A stretch of DNA of 32,890 bases from Candidatus Wildermuthbacteria bacterium RIFCSPHIGHO2_01_FULL_49_22b (GTDB lineage Bacteria; Patescibacteriota; Minisyncoccia; Minisyncoccales; UBA10102), in assembly GCA_001823165.1 (NCBI GenBank), contig MHTT01000001.1:1-32890 (forward strand), written 5' to 3'. Under the pieces are notes generated by a model, which was given only the letters and a program-made list of their open reading frames with translations, was not told the DNA's origin and did no database searches. Numbering within the stretch: the stretch's first letter is position 1; every line of letters starts with the position of its first letter. Both the position numbers and the translations under genes were made by a program. Below are positions 15,976-22,836 of this stretch, piece by piece.

Positions 15976-16581
15976 ATGAAAGAGCAAATTTTATCCGCGA
16001 TTGAAGAAAGTATTGAAGCTAAAGAATACCTCAAAGAACAGGAGGACTCCTTGCTTGGAGCGGCAGAGATAATCTTCAAAAGGTTCCAGGAGGGCCGCAA
16101 GCTGCTCACGTGCGGAAACGGGGGAAGCGCAGCGGACGCCCAGCACATTGCCGCAGAATTCACTGGCCGCTTTAAGAAAGAAAGAAAAGGGCTGCCCGCC
16201 ATCGCCCTGACGACAGACACTTCTTTTTTGACCGCATGGGCCAATGACTACGAAGAGGGGTTTGAAACGATTTTTGAACGCCAGGTGCAGTCCTTGGCGA
16301 AGCGAAACGATGTATTGTGGGGGATTTCAACGTCGGGAAATTCCGAGAATGTTGTGCGGGCGTTCCGAAAAGGCCGTGAAATGGGCACCTATAATCTCTC
16401 GTTAACGGGGAGAGACGGGGGCAAGCTGAAAGAGTTAAGCGACTTGAATATTAACATTCCCGTTGCCGCTACGGCCAGAATCCAGGAAGCCCACGAACTT
16501 GCCTACCATATTATTTGCGGCTTGGTTGACGATTATGCCGCTCATGCCGACAGAGGAGAAAAATGGTCTGTAAATAAATAA
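15976..16581 (+). CDS. gmhA: Sedoheptulose-7-phosphate isomerase (phosphoheptose isomerase)
   Basis: GmhA converts D-sedoheptulose 7-phosphate into D-glycero-D-manno-heptose 7-phosphate. The SIS-domain motif is TCGNGGSAADAQHIAAEF (45-62), with zinc ligands His57 and Glu61, and the second set Gln170 and His178 in RIQEAHELAYHII; the spacing agrees with E. coli GmhA. STSGNSENV (118-126) forms the phosphate loop. At 201 residues the length is typical. It begins one base after the previous stop and lacks a clear Shine-Dalgarno, so it is probably translated by coupling. CPR bacteria are not thought to have a typical LPS core, so the heptose is more likely used in a surface glycan. The usual heptose kinase (HddA or HldE) is not in this window. 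Confidence 0.9.
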   Translation: MKEQILSAIEESIEAKEYLKEQEDSLLGAAEIIFKRFQEGRKLLTCGNGGSAADAQHIAAEFTGRFKKERKGLPAIALTTDTSFLTAWANDYEEGFETIFERQVQSLAKRNDVLWGISTSGNSENVVRAFRKGREMGTYNLSLTGRDGGKLKELSDLNINIPVAATARIQEAHELAYHIICGLVDDYAAHADRGEKWSVNK

Positions 16582-16599
16582 TCAAGACAGCAATAAAAA

Positions 16600-17328
16600 A
16601 TGAACAATGTTAGGTTCGGAACGTGGATAACGCTGGGGCATCCGTCCATTGGCGAAATAATGGCCGAGGCGGGCTTTGACTGGGTATGCATTGACATGGA
16701 GCATTCCGCAATTGACTATGCCGAAGCGCAGCTGCTCATTGCGGCCATCCAGTCCAAAGGGAAACCCGCGTACGTTCGCGTGGGAGAAAACAACGCCCGC
16801 ATTATCAAGAGGGTCTTGGATGCCGGCGCAGACGGCATTATAACCCCTATGGTCTGTTCGGCCGAGGACGCAAAAAAGGCGGTTGAGGCGGTAAAGTACC
16901 CGCCCGAAGGAAAGCGGGGCGTGGGTCTGGCCCGGGCGCAGGGGTACGGCTTTTCGTTTGACGAGTACAAGAGCAAGAAAGCAAAAGAGATAAAGCTGGT
17001 CGTGCTCATTGAGCACATAGAGGCAATACGCAACCTCCGGGAGATTTTGGCGGTTGAAGGAGTGGACGGAAGCTTTATTGGGCCCTACGATCTTTCTGGG
17101 TCCTTGGGCAAGCCCGGGGAGTATAACGAACCGGATGTTCAGGATGCCATGGCTCAGTACGAAAAAGTAGCCAGAGAGTTTGATAAATGGATGGGTTCTC
17201 ACGTGGTATGGCCTGACCCCCAGACCGTACGGGAAAAGGTTGACAAGGGGTATACGTTTATCGCGCTTTGTTTTGATACGGCATTTTTGGGGCAAAAGTG
17301 CAGGGAGACGCTGCGTCAAGTTCGATAG
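16600..17328 (+). CDS. HpcH/HpaI-family class II aldolase
   Basis: These metal-dependent aldolases cleave or form 2-keto-3-deoxy acids from pyruvate (or another ketoacid) and an aldehyde. Residues agree with the family: FDWVCIDMEHS (26-36) with His35 as catalytic base, Arg60 in YVRVG, Glu138 in LIEHIEA and Asp164 in GPYDLS. The length of 242 residues is normal. It lies 18 bases after gmhA in the same operon and is the last gene before a new promoter. Together with the 2-hydroxyacid dehydrogenase it suggests a branch through a sugar-derived 2-keto acid. Direction (synthesis or breakdown) cannot be told from sequence. Confidence 0.88.
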   Translation: MNNVRFGTWITLGHPSIGEIMAEAGFDWVCIDMEHSAIDYAEAQLLIAAIQSKGKPAYVRVGENNARIIKRVLDAGADGIITPMVCSAEDAKKAVEAVKYPPEGKRGVGLARAQGYGFSFDEYKSKKAKEIKLVVLIEHIEAIRNLREILAVEGVDGSFIGPYDLSGSLGKPGEYNEPDVQDAMAQYEKVAREFDKWMGSHVVWPDPQTVREKVDKGYTFIALCFDTAFLGQKCRETLRQVR

Positions 17329-17364
17329 ATCAGGTGCCTTGAAACGAGAAAGAGATGACCCTTA

Positions 17365-17392
17365 TTGACACCTTTCTTCCTTTAACTACAAT
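17365..17392 (+). promoter_or_regulatory. Promoter P2, near-identical to the promoter at 13047, leaderless
   Basis: TTGACA (17365-17370), a 16-base spacer and TACAAT (17387-17392). The ATG at 17399 falls six bases after the -10, where the transcription start itself is expected, so the mRNA should be leaderless. Confidence 0.75.
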
Positions 17393-17398
17393 ATATTC

Positions 17399-17644
17399 AT
17401 GACAGAAATACAGCGGAACGAAGTATATACCACCCAAGAGGCCAGGAACTTTTTGCGCATTTCAGAGCGTACCATGAAGCGTTGGCTCAAGCGCGGTATT
17501 GTTCGGGCCAACAAGGTTGGGGGGAGATACCGGATTTTGGGCAGGGAGATTCTTCGTCTTGTTTCTCCGCAGGCTGAACGCCAGGCGGTGAGCACGTATC
17601 AGCGGTTCAAGAAAAAAGTGCAAGACAAAATTGCCTCATGGTAA
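17399..17644 (+). CDS. Small helix-turn-helix DNA-binding protein (excisionase/MerR-like, HTH_17)
   Basis: The 81-residue protein carries YTTQEARNFLRISERTMKRW (10-29), followed by LKRGIVRANKVGGRYRILG, the helix-turn-helix plus wing of the MerR/excisionase-type fold, and a basic C-terminal helix (about 55-81). It has no effector domain, so it is probably a simple repressor, activator or architectural factor. It is the first gene of its operon and overlaps the next start by seven bases (17638-17644). Because its promoter matches the one upstream of 13085, it could regulate both; this is inference. A recombination-directionality role is unlikely, since no integrase is present. Confidence 0.75.
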   Translation: MTEIQRNEVYTTQEARNFLRISERTMKRWLKRGIVRANKVGGRYRILGREILRLVSPQAERQAVSTYQRFKKKVQDKIASW

Positions 17645-18393
17645 GTTCTACTAAAAGGGTAGGCATTTTAGGAAATGGAGAGGTTGGAAAAGCAATTGCC
17701 AAGTTCTACAAAAAGCCGCGCATCAAAGACCTCAAGCGAGACGATGGACTTTCTGGAGTAGACGTACTGCATGTGTGCATTCCATGGAGCTCCAGCTTTG
17801 AGGGCGTGGTGGGAAGAGAAATACGCAAAGCTCAACCTAAGCTCACCATCATTCATTCTACGGTTGCTCCCGGCACAGCAAAGCGCATTATTCAAAAACT
17901 CCCAGCAGGCCTGAAATCTGTTGTGCACAGCCCCATTCGGGGCATTCATCCGCATTTGTACAAGAGCGTGAAGACCTTTGTGAAGTACATTGGAGCGGAA
18001 GACCAAAAGGTAGGGAACAAGGCAAAGAAGCATTTAGAGAGCGTGGGGATGAAATGCCGTGTTGTTACGCCGGCCTCCACCACGGAACTCGGCAAGCTCT
18101 TGGATACAACCTATTACGGTTTAGTGATTGCCTGGCACGGGGAAATGGCAAAGATGTGCAGAGAACTCGGCGCGGACTTTGAGGAAGCGGTTTCTGAATT
18201 CAACAAGACATATAATGAAGGATACACAAAGCTTGGAAAGAAGAACGTGGTGCGCCCGGTGCTTTTTCCTCCTACTAAGGGCATTGGAGGTCATTGCGTA
18301 ATCCAAAACAGCGAGATTCTCAAGGGGTTTTTCAAAAGCAAGGCATTAGACTTGGTGTTGCAGTATAAACCGAGGAAGCATGGAGATGCTTGA
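17638..18393 (+). CDS. Short UDP-glucose/GDP-mannose dehydrogenase-like protein
   Basis: The cofactor loop is VGILGNGEVGKAIAKFY (8-24), followed by VLHVCIPWS and STVAPGT (74-80), as in nucleotide-sugar dehydrogenases. The dimer-helix region EL-GKLLDTTYYGLVIAWHGEMA corresponds to the central domain, with Glu150 and Lys153, and GIGGHCV (215-221) supplies Cys220 in the place of the catalytic Cys. At 251 residues it stops where the C-terminal UDP-binding domain should begin, although family members have 400 or more. The reading frame is clean, so it is a genuine short form, not an obvious frameshift. It could act on a different substrate that lacks UDP, or need a partner. It overlaps both neighbours. 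Confidence 0.65.
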   Translation: MVSSTKRVGILGNGEVGKAIAKFYKKPRIKDLKRDDGLSGVDVLHVCIPWSSSFEGVVGREIRKAQPKLTIIHSTVAPGTAKRIIQKLPAGLKSVVHSPIRGIHPHLYKSVKTFVKYIGAEDQKVGNKAKKHLESVGMKCRVVTPASTTELGKLLDTTYYGLVIAWHGEMAKMCRELGADFEEAVSEFNKTYNEGYTKLGKKNVVRPVLFPPTKGIGGHCVIQNSEILKGFFKSKALDLVLQYKPRKHGDA

Positions 18394-19147
18394 ACCGTTG
18401 AAAGAGGTTCTGCGCAAGAACGCGGCATTTGTTTCTTGGTACAGAAAGGGAAGGTGGATAGGCGGGTTGTTGCTTGGCAATCTGTTCAATCCCGGCAAGA
18501 TTCGGCTTTTCTTGAAGCTTCGGCCCTACACGATGGTGAGCCAAAAGCGCCTCTCTAACGTATATGAACTGGCACATAAGGTAGAGGCAGAGAATGTTCC
18601 AGGGGCGTTTGTGGAGTTTGGGGTATGGAAGGGGGGAGCTGCAGCCTGTATGGCTGTTGTGGCAAAGCAGGCAGATTCTGAAAGAATAGTTTGGCTCTTT
18701 GACTCTTTTGAGGGTCTTCCAGAGCCCACAGAAAAAGATGGAGAGGTTGCGGCCTCCTTTTCTTTGCAGCGCACGTCAGGGAAGCTTCAATCCATCGATA
18801 AGTGTGTAGGGCAACTTGAGGACGTAGAAAAGCTGTTTTTTTCAATCTTGAAAATCCCGAGAGAACATGTAAGAATTGCCAAGGGCTGGTTTCAAAATAC
18901 CGTTCCTGTCGCAAAGTGTGAACTTTTGCAAATTGCGATTTTGCGGCTTGATGCTGACTGGTATGAATCTACCAAGTATGTGCTCCAGGAGCTGTATGAC
19001 CGGGTGGCTCAGGGAGGATATGTGATTGTTGATGATTATGGCGATTGGGAGGGCTGCAAAAGAGCGGTGGATGAGTTTTTTAAAGAGCGCAGCCTAAAAG
19101 AGCAATTCCATTCTATTGACGGCAGAGCTATTTATTTCCAGAAATAA
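18380..19147 (+). CDS. TylF/MycF-type sugar O-methyltransferase
   Basis: Motif I is FVEFGVWKGGAAACMA (about 76-91), then VWLFDSFEGLPEPTE (105-119), with RLDADWYESTKYVL and GGYVIVDDYGDWEGC later. These are diagnostic of the TylF/NovP/MycF family, metal-dependent O-methyltransferases that act on sugar hydroxyls. The metal-binding Asp residues (DADWYEST and VDDYGDW) are present. A length of 255 residues is typical. ATG codons at 18380 and 18386 are both possible; GAGGA (18372-18376) is better placed for 18386. The start overlaps the previous gene by 14 bases. The methyl acceptor is probably the amino or keto sugar made by the next genes. Confidence 0.85.
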   Translation: MEMLEPLKEVLRKNAAFVSWYRKGRWIGGLLLGNLFNPGKIRLFLKLRPYTMVSQKRLSNVYELAHKVEAENVPGAFVEFGVWKGGAAACMAVVAKQADSERIVWLFDSFEGLPEPTEKDGEVAASFSLQRTSGKLQSIDKCVGQLEDVEKLFFSILKIPREHVRIAKGWFQNTVPVAKCELLQIAILRLDADWYESTKYVLQELYDRVAQGGYVIVDDYGDWEGCKRAVDEFFKERSLKEQFHSIDGRAIYFQK

Positions 19148-19152
19148 GCACT

Positions 19153-20136
19153 ATGGCATTTTTTGACGACAAAACCATACTGGTAACGGGGGGATGCGGT
19201 TCTTTTGGTCAGAAGTTTGCAGAGGTTGTTTTGCGCGACCACAATCCACAGAGTATCCGCATCTATGACCACAACGAGCTTGGTTTGGTTGAGATGGAGC
19301 GGGCCATGCCAGATTCCCGCCTCCGTTTTCTTGTAGGAGACGTGCGAGACAGAGGACGCTTGACCCGGGCAATGAACAGGGTGAACATTGTGGTGCATGC
19401 CGCGGCCTTAAAGCATGTGCCCGTGTGCGAATACAACCCCATTGAAGCTATCAAAACCAATATTGATGGAGCTTGTAATGTTATTGATGCAGCCCTTGAT
19501 GCGAGGGTGGAGCGCGTCATGGCAGTGAGCACGGACAAGGCGGTGTATCCGGTGAACCTGTACGGGGCAACTAAGAAGGTTGCAGAACAGCTCTTTGTGC
19601 AGGCAAACGTGTACACGGGAAGCCATGGCAAGACGGAGTTCAGCTGCGCCAGGTACGGGAACGTGATTGGAAGCAATGGAAGCGTGATACCTCTTTTTAT
19701 TGAGCAGAAGCGCCGGGGGGAGATTACCATTACCGACGAGCGCATGACCAGGTTCTGGGTAGGGCTTCAAGAAGGGGTTCAGTTCGTCATTCGTTCCATA
19801 GAACAGATGGTGGGTGGAGAAATCTTTGTGCCCCGGCTTCCTTCCATGAAGCTGTTGGACTTAGTGGAAGTCATCGCTCCGGGCGTGGAGCGCAGAATCA
19901 TTGGTATCAGGCCCGGGGAAAAACTGCATGAAGCGCTCATTACCCCAGAAGAAGCAACCCGCACGCTTCAGTTTACAGACCACTTTGTGGTCACGCCCGC
20001 CTTTCCTTTTTGGGAGAGCGACAACCACAAGGAAGGAAAGGAGGTTTCCCGGGACTTCTTTTACGCAAGCCACACCAACGATTGGTGGCTTAGTCGGGAA
20101 GAAATGCACCAGCTATGCAAAGAGTTTCTCGTATAA
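19153..20136 (+). CDS. pseB: UDP-N-acetylglucosamine 4,6-dehydratase (PseB-like)
   Basis: PseB-type enzymes turn UDP-GlcNAc into a 4-keto-6-deoxy sugar with inversion at C5, the first step toward pseudaminic acid. The NADP loop is LVTGGCGSFGQ (10-20), with Cys where most members have Thr. Catalytic Asp128 and Lys129 (STDKA) and Tyr137 with Lys141 (YGATKK) match the family. HAAALKHVPVCEYNPIEAI (82-100) is also diagnostic. The length of 327 residues is standard. It is followed at once by a PseC-like gene that overlaps by 22 bases, as in pse clusters. The Gly-for-other or Cys16 variation is unlikely to block NADP binding. The inverting or retaining outcome is inferred from similarity. Confidence 0.88.
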   Translation: MAFFDDKTILVTGGCGSFGQKFAEVVLRDHNPQSIRIYDHNELGLVEMERAMPDSRLRFLVGDVRDRGRLTRAMNRVNIVVHAAALKHVPVCEYNPIEAIKTNIDGACNVIDAALDARVERVMAVSTDKAVYPVNLYGATKKVAEQLFVQANVYTGSHGKTEFSCARYGNVIGSNGSVIPLFIEQKRRGEITITDERMTRFWVGLQEGVQFVIRSIEQMVGGEIFVPRLPSMKLLDLVEVIAPGVERRIIGIRPGEKLHEALITPEEATRTLQFTDHFVVTPAFPFWESDNHKEGKEVSRDFFYASHTNDWWLSREEMHQLCKEFLV

Positions 20137-21254
20137 AGAAATATTTGCCGTATGGTCATCAGTGGATTGATCAAGAGGATGTCCGGGCGGTAGTAAAAAT
20201 ACTGAGGTCAGAATGGCTTACCCAGGGTCCGCTGGTGGAAGAGTTTGAAAATGCAGTTGCCAAGTATTGCGGAGCAAGATACGCACTTGCCGTTTCCTCG
20301 GGAACAGCGGCGCTCCATGTGGCGTATTTTGCAGCCGGTATTCAAAAGGGAGACGAAGTTATCATGAGCCCCCTGACGTTTGCGGCAACCGCGAATACCG
20401 CCGTTTTTCTTGGGGCCAAACCCGTGTTTGCGGACATAAAAGAAGATACTTTGAATATTGACCCCGCGGAGGCAGAAAAACGCATAACCAAAAAGACAAA
20501 GGTTATTATGGCAGTGGACTTTGCCGGGAGGCCTTGCGAGTATAAAGAGCTCTCCCGCATTGCCCGCAAGCACAAGCTTGTGCTCATGGCGGACGCGGCG
20601 CATTCTTTGGGGGCAACATACAAAGGAAAGAAGGTGGGTCAGCTGGCTGATATAACGACATTAAGCTTTCATCCCGTCAAGGCAATCACCACCGGGGAAG
20701 GGGGAATGGTTTTGACGAATAACAGGAAGTTTGCCGAGAAAGCTCGTAGGTTCCGCAATCACGGCATTGAGCGTAAACCGGGGAAAAGGGGCTGGTACTA
20801 TGAGATTGCAGAGCCCGGGCTCAACTACCGAATCACGGACATTCAATGCGCCTTGGGATTGAGTCAGTTAAAAAAACTCAACGGCTTTCTCAGACGCAGA
20901 AGGGAGCTTGCGCGCCAGTACCGAGGACTCCTGAAAGGTGTCAAGGGACTTATTCTTCCAACAGTAGCGAGGGAAGCACAATCAGCATGGCATTTGTACC
21001 CGGTGCAGATTGCCAAGGGAGCGGCAAGGAGAAAAGAGGTGTTTGATAAACTTAGACAGCAGGGGATTGGAGTGCAGGTTCATTATATGCCCCTTCATCT
21101 GCACCCGTTTTACAAAAGGAAGTTTGGATACAAAAGGGGAGATTTCCCTAACGCAGAACGCTACTACGACAGGGCCTTGAGCATTCCTTTGTTTCCCGCA
21201 ATGACCAATCTTCAGCAAAAGCATGTGGTACAAGCATTAATAAATCTTTTATGA
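20115..21254 (+). CDS. pseC: DegT/DnrJ/EryC1 aminotransferase, PseC-like
   Basis: It would add an amino group at C4 of the PseB product, using PLP and glutamate. Features are SSGTAALHVA (61-70) for the phosphate loop, ADAAHSLGA (159-167) with Asp160, and SFHPVKAITTGEGG (184-197) with Lys189 as the PLP lysine. The start YLPYGHQWIDQEDV resembles PseC N-termini. At 379 residues the length is normal. It overlaps the 3' end of pseB by 22 bases and the next gene by ATGA, so translation is coupled. Residues that separate PseC from retaining-path enzymes cannot be checked by eye. Confidence 0.87.
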   Translation: MQRVSRIKKYLPYGHQWIDQEDVRAVVKILRSEWLTQGPLVEEFENAVAKYCGARYALAVSSGTAALHVAYFAAGIQKGDEVIMSPLTFAATANTAVFLGAKPVFADIKEDTLNIDPAEAEKRITKKTKVIMAVDFAGRPCEYKELSRIARKHKLVLMADAAHSLGATYKGKKVGQLADITTLSFHPVKAITTGEGGMVLTNNRKFAEKARRFRNHGIERKPGKRGWYYEIAEPGLNYRITDIQCALGLSQLKKLNGFLRRRRELARQYRGLLKGVKGLILPTVAREAQSAWHLYPVQIAKGAARRKEVFDKLRQQGIGVQVHYMPLHLHPFYKRKFGYKRGDFPNAERYYDRALSIPLFPAMTNLQQKHVVQALINLL

Positions 21255-21892
21255 CTCTGCTTGAGAAAGTTGAAAACGCAAAAAAACTTATAGCAGAATA
21301 CGCTGAAAAATATCCCAAGAGCGCGGTTGCGGTTTCCTTTGGCAAGGACAGCACCGTGGTTCTCCATTTAGCAAAACAGGTGAAGCCGGACATTAAGGCG
21401 TTTGCCGTTTTGTCCGATACGGAGTTTCCAGAGATTCTTCAGCTTAGAGACCGGATTGTGAAAGAATGGAGCTTGAATTATGCGGAGTATCAGTATAAAA
21501 ATGACCCTGCAAAAGGATTGGAGGATTGCTGCAAGTCAGGCAAGCTGGAAGCAATCAAAAAAGCCGTACAGGAGCTTGACTGTTGGTTTTCCGGGGTGCG
21601 CAGGGATGAGGGTATAACAAGAACGGATATGCCGTTTGTGGAAGAGAAGGATGGCTTGGTAAAGGTTAATCCCATCTTGGATTTTACCGAAAAAGATATA
21701 TGGCACTACATTGGAGCGAACGCTATCCCCGTGGTCGTCCAATATGCCCAGGGATATCGTTCTTTATCTTGTAGTAAGTGCTCTGCCCCGGAAGAAGATG
21801 AAAATGAACCTGAGAGAGCGGGCCGCTGGAAAGGAACAAAGTCACAGGGGGGAGAATGCGGCATCAACGTGGAGTCGCTCAAGAAGCTATAG
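21251..21892 (+). CDS. cysH: APS reductase-type CysH (adenylyl-sulfate reductase) in a glycan operon
   Basis: Every motif of the iron-sulfur type of APS reductase is visible: the P-loop SFGKDSTVVLHL (29-40), Cys-Cys at 93-94 (CCKSGKLEA), WFSGVRRDEGITR (112-124), CSKC (174-177) for the [4Fe-4S] cluster, ERAGRWKGT (188-196) and the C-terminal ECGIN (202-206) with the catalytic Cys203. The usual end is ECGLH, so Asn replaces His. It would reduce adenylyl sulfate to sulfite with thioredoxin or a similar donor. It overlaps pseC by ATGA, so it is in the sugar operon, but no sulfate adenylyltransferase or sulfite-using enzyme is visible. A role in sulfonated or sulfur-bearing sugar synthesis is possible. 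Confidence 0.85.
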   Translation: MTLLEKVENAKKLIAEYAEKYPKSAVAVSFGKDSTVVLHLAKQVKPDIKAFAVLSDTEFPEILQLRDRIVKEWSLNYAEYQYKNDPAKGLEDCCKSGKLEAIKKAVQELDCWFSGVRRDEGITRTDMPFVEEKDGLVKVNPILDFTEKDIWHYIGANAIPVVVQYAQGYRSLSCSKCSAPEEDENEPERAGRWKGTKSQGGECGINVESLKKL

Positions 21893-21909
21893 CTGTTCAG
21901 GATGTGCTC

Positions 21910-22833
21910 TCACTGCGTACCATCACTCGCCGATTCTTTGTTGAGAATTGGCTTGAGGTATTTGTTGGTAAACAAGACAATGCCCTCGGTGTTTAAGTGG
22001 TCATGATCTTGGTAGAGACACGCATCAGCGATGCTTTCTGATAGGTCATACCATTCGGTTCCGTACGCGGTTTGGAGTTCCTGGAGCGTTTGCTTGAGTT
22101 GCGTTTCTCCCGGCAAGTCACCCAGTAGGGTGGTGGGAAGAATAAAAATAAGGCGGGTGTCGCGCGAGCGCGCATATTGCGCAATACCCTCAAGTATAGC
22201 CTTATACTTTCCAAACACCGACTGCTCTGTTCCGTTTGGATAGAGGGACTCGATTCTTTTGCGCACCGCCTTTTCATCAACACGGCACAACGACTGGCTT
22301 TCTATACTTTGTGCGTTGGGCTTTTCAAGAAGCCAGTTCAGCGTGAGCTTGGATTTTAGGTAGGTTGCAAACATGCCGATAGGCGCTTTTCTTTCAAGCA
22401 AAAACGCGGAGAAACTCAAATCTAAAGGTTCGTCGTAAAAAAGGTCGTTGGCAACGTTCCACGCATCAGAATACAGCACCCAAGGGTCAATAAAATAAAC
22501 AATTGTGTCGGTTTCATTGTTCCGCTCAAAGAAATAGCGCAGGTAGAGTTCGCTCGCCCAAACCCCTCTGCCGCCTGAGCGAGACAGGTTGAGGACTGAT
22601 TTGCCTAGCAAGGATTCAACGCGCGAGTGATTCTGCGCGCGTGAAAAAATACGTCCATGAGACGTGCCAAGCATTACCACGTCAACGTGCGCATCGTTGG
22701 GTATGAAGGGCGTGGCAGCTTCCCAGCTGCTTTGGTCAAAATCGTGAATCCATAAGGGAATATTGGCCCAGAGCAGCGCCAATACCGCAACAATGAGGCC
22801 GAGCGAGCATGATTTTGCGATGAAAAGGCGCAT
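21910..22833 (-). CDS. SGNH/DltD-AlgX-like hydrolase, partner of the MBOAT acyltransferase
   Basis: A single N-terminal membrane anchor (about 8-27) is followed by an extracytoplasmic SGNH-type domain: VVMLGTSHGRIFS (52-64) holds the nucleophile Ser58, and YQDHDHLNTEG (274-284) holds the Asp276/His279 pair. The pattern is shared by AlgJ/AlgX/DltD-type proteins that transfer acyl groups onto exported polymers. It lies three bases downstream of the MBOAT gene on the same strand. It converges on the CysH gene with a 17-base gap. The acceptor is probably the surface glycan made in this region; the acyl group is probably acetyl. Confidence 0.78.
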   Translation of the reverse strand: MRLFIAKSCSLGLIVAVLALLWANIPLWIHDFDQSSWEAATPFIPNDAHVDVVMLGTSHGRIFSRAQNHSRVESLLGKSVLNLSRSGGRGVWASELYLRYFFERNNETDTIVYFIDPWVLYSDAWNVANDLFYDEPLDLSFSAFLLERKAPIGMFATYLKSKLTLNWLLEKPNAQSIESQSLCRVDEKAVRKRIESLYPNGTEQSVFGKYKAILEGIAQYARSRDTRLIFILPTTLLGDLPGETQLKQTLQELQTAYGTEWYDLSESIADACLYQDHDHLNTEGIVLFTNKYLKPILNKESASDGTQ

Positions 22834-22836
22834 GTG

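Noticed and set aside
16582-17319. 245-codon antisense frame opposite the aldolase
   Set aside because: The plus-strand frame has all HpcH/HpaI catalytic residues; the minus frame has no recognisable motif.
17399-17644. Excisionase of an integrated element
   Set aside because: No integrase, attachment-site repeat or phage gene is nearby; the gene leads a sugar operon.
21885-21894. Palindrome AGCTATAGCT between convergent genes as a terminator
   Set aside because: Only a ten-base palindrome without loop or T-run; no support for termination.
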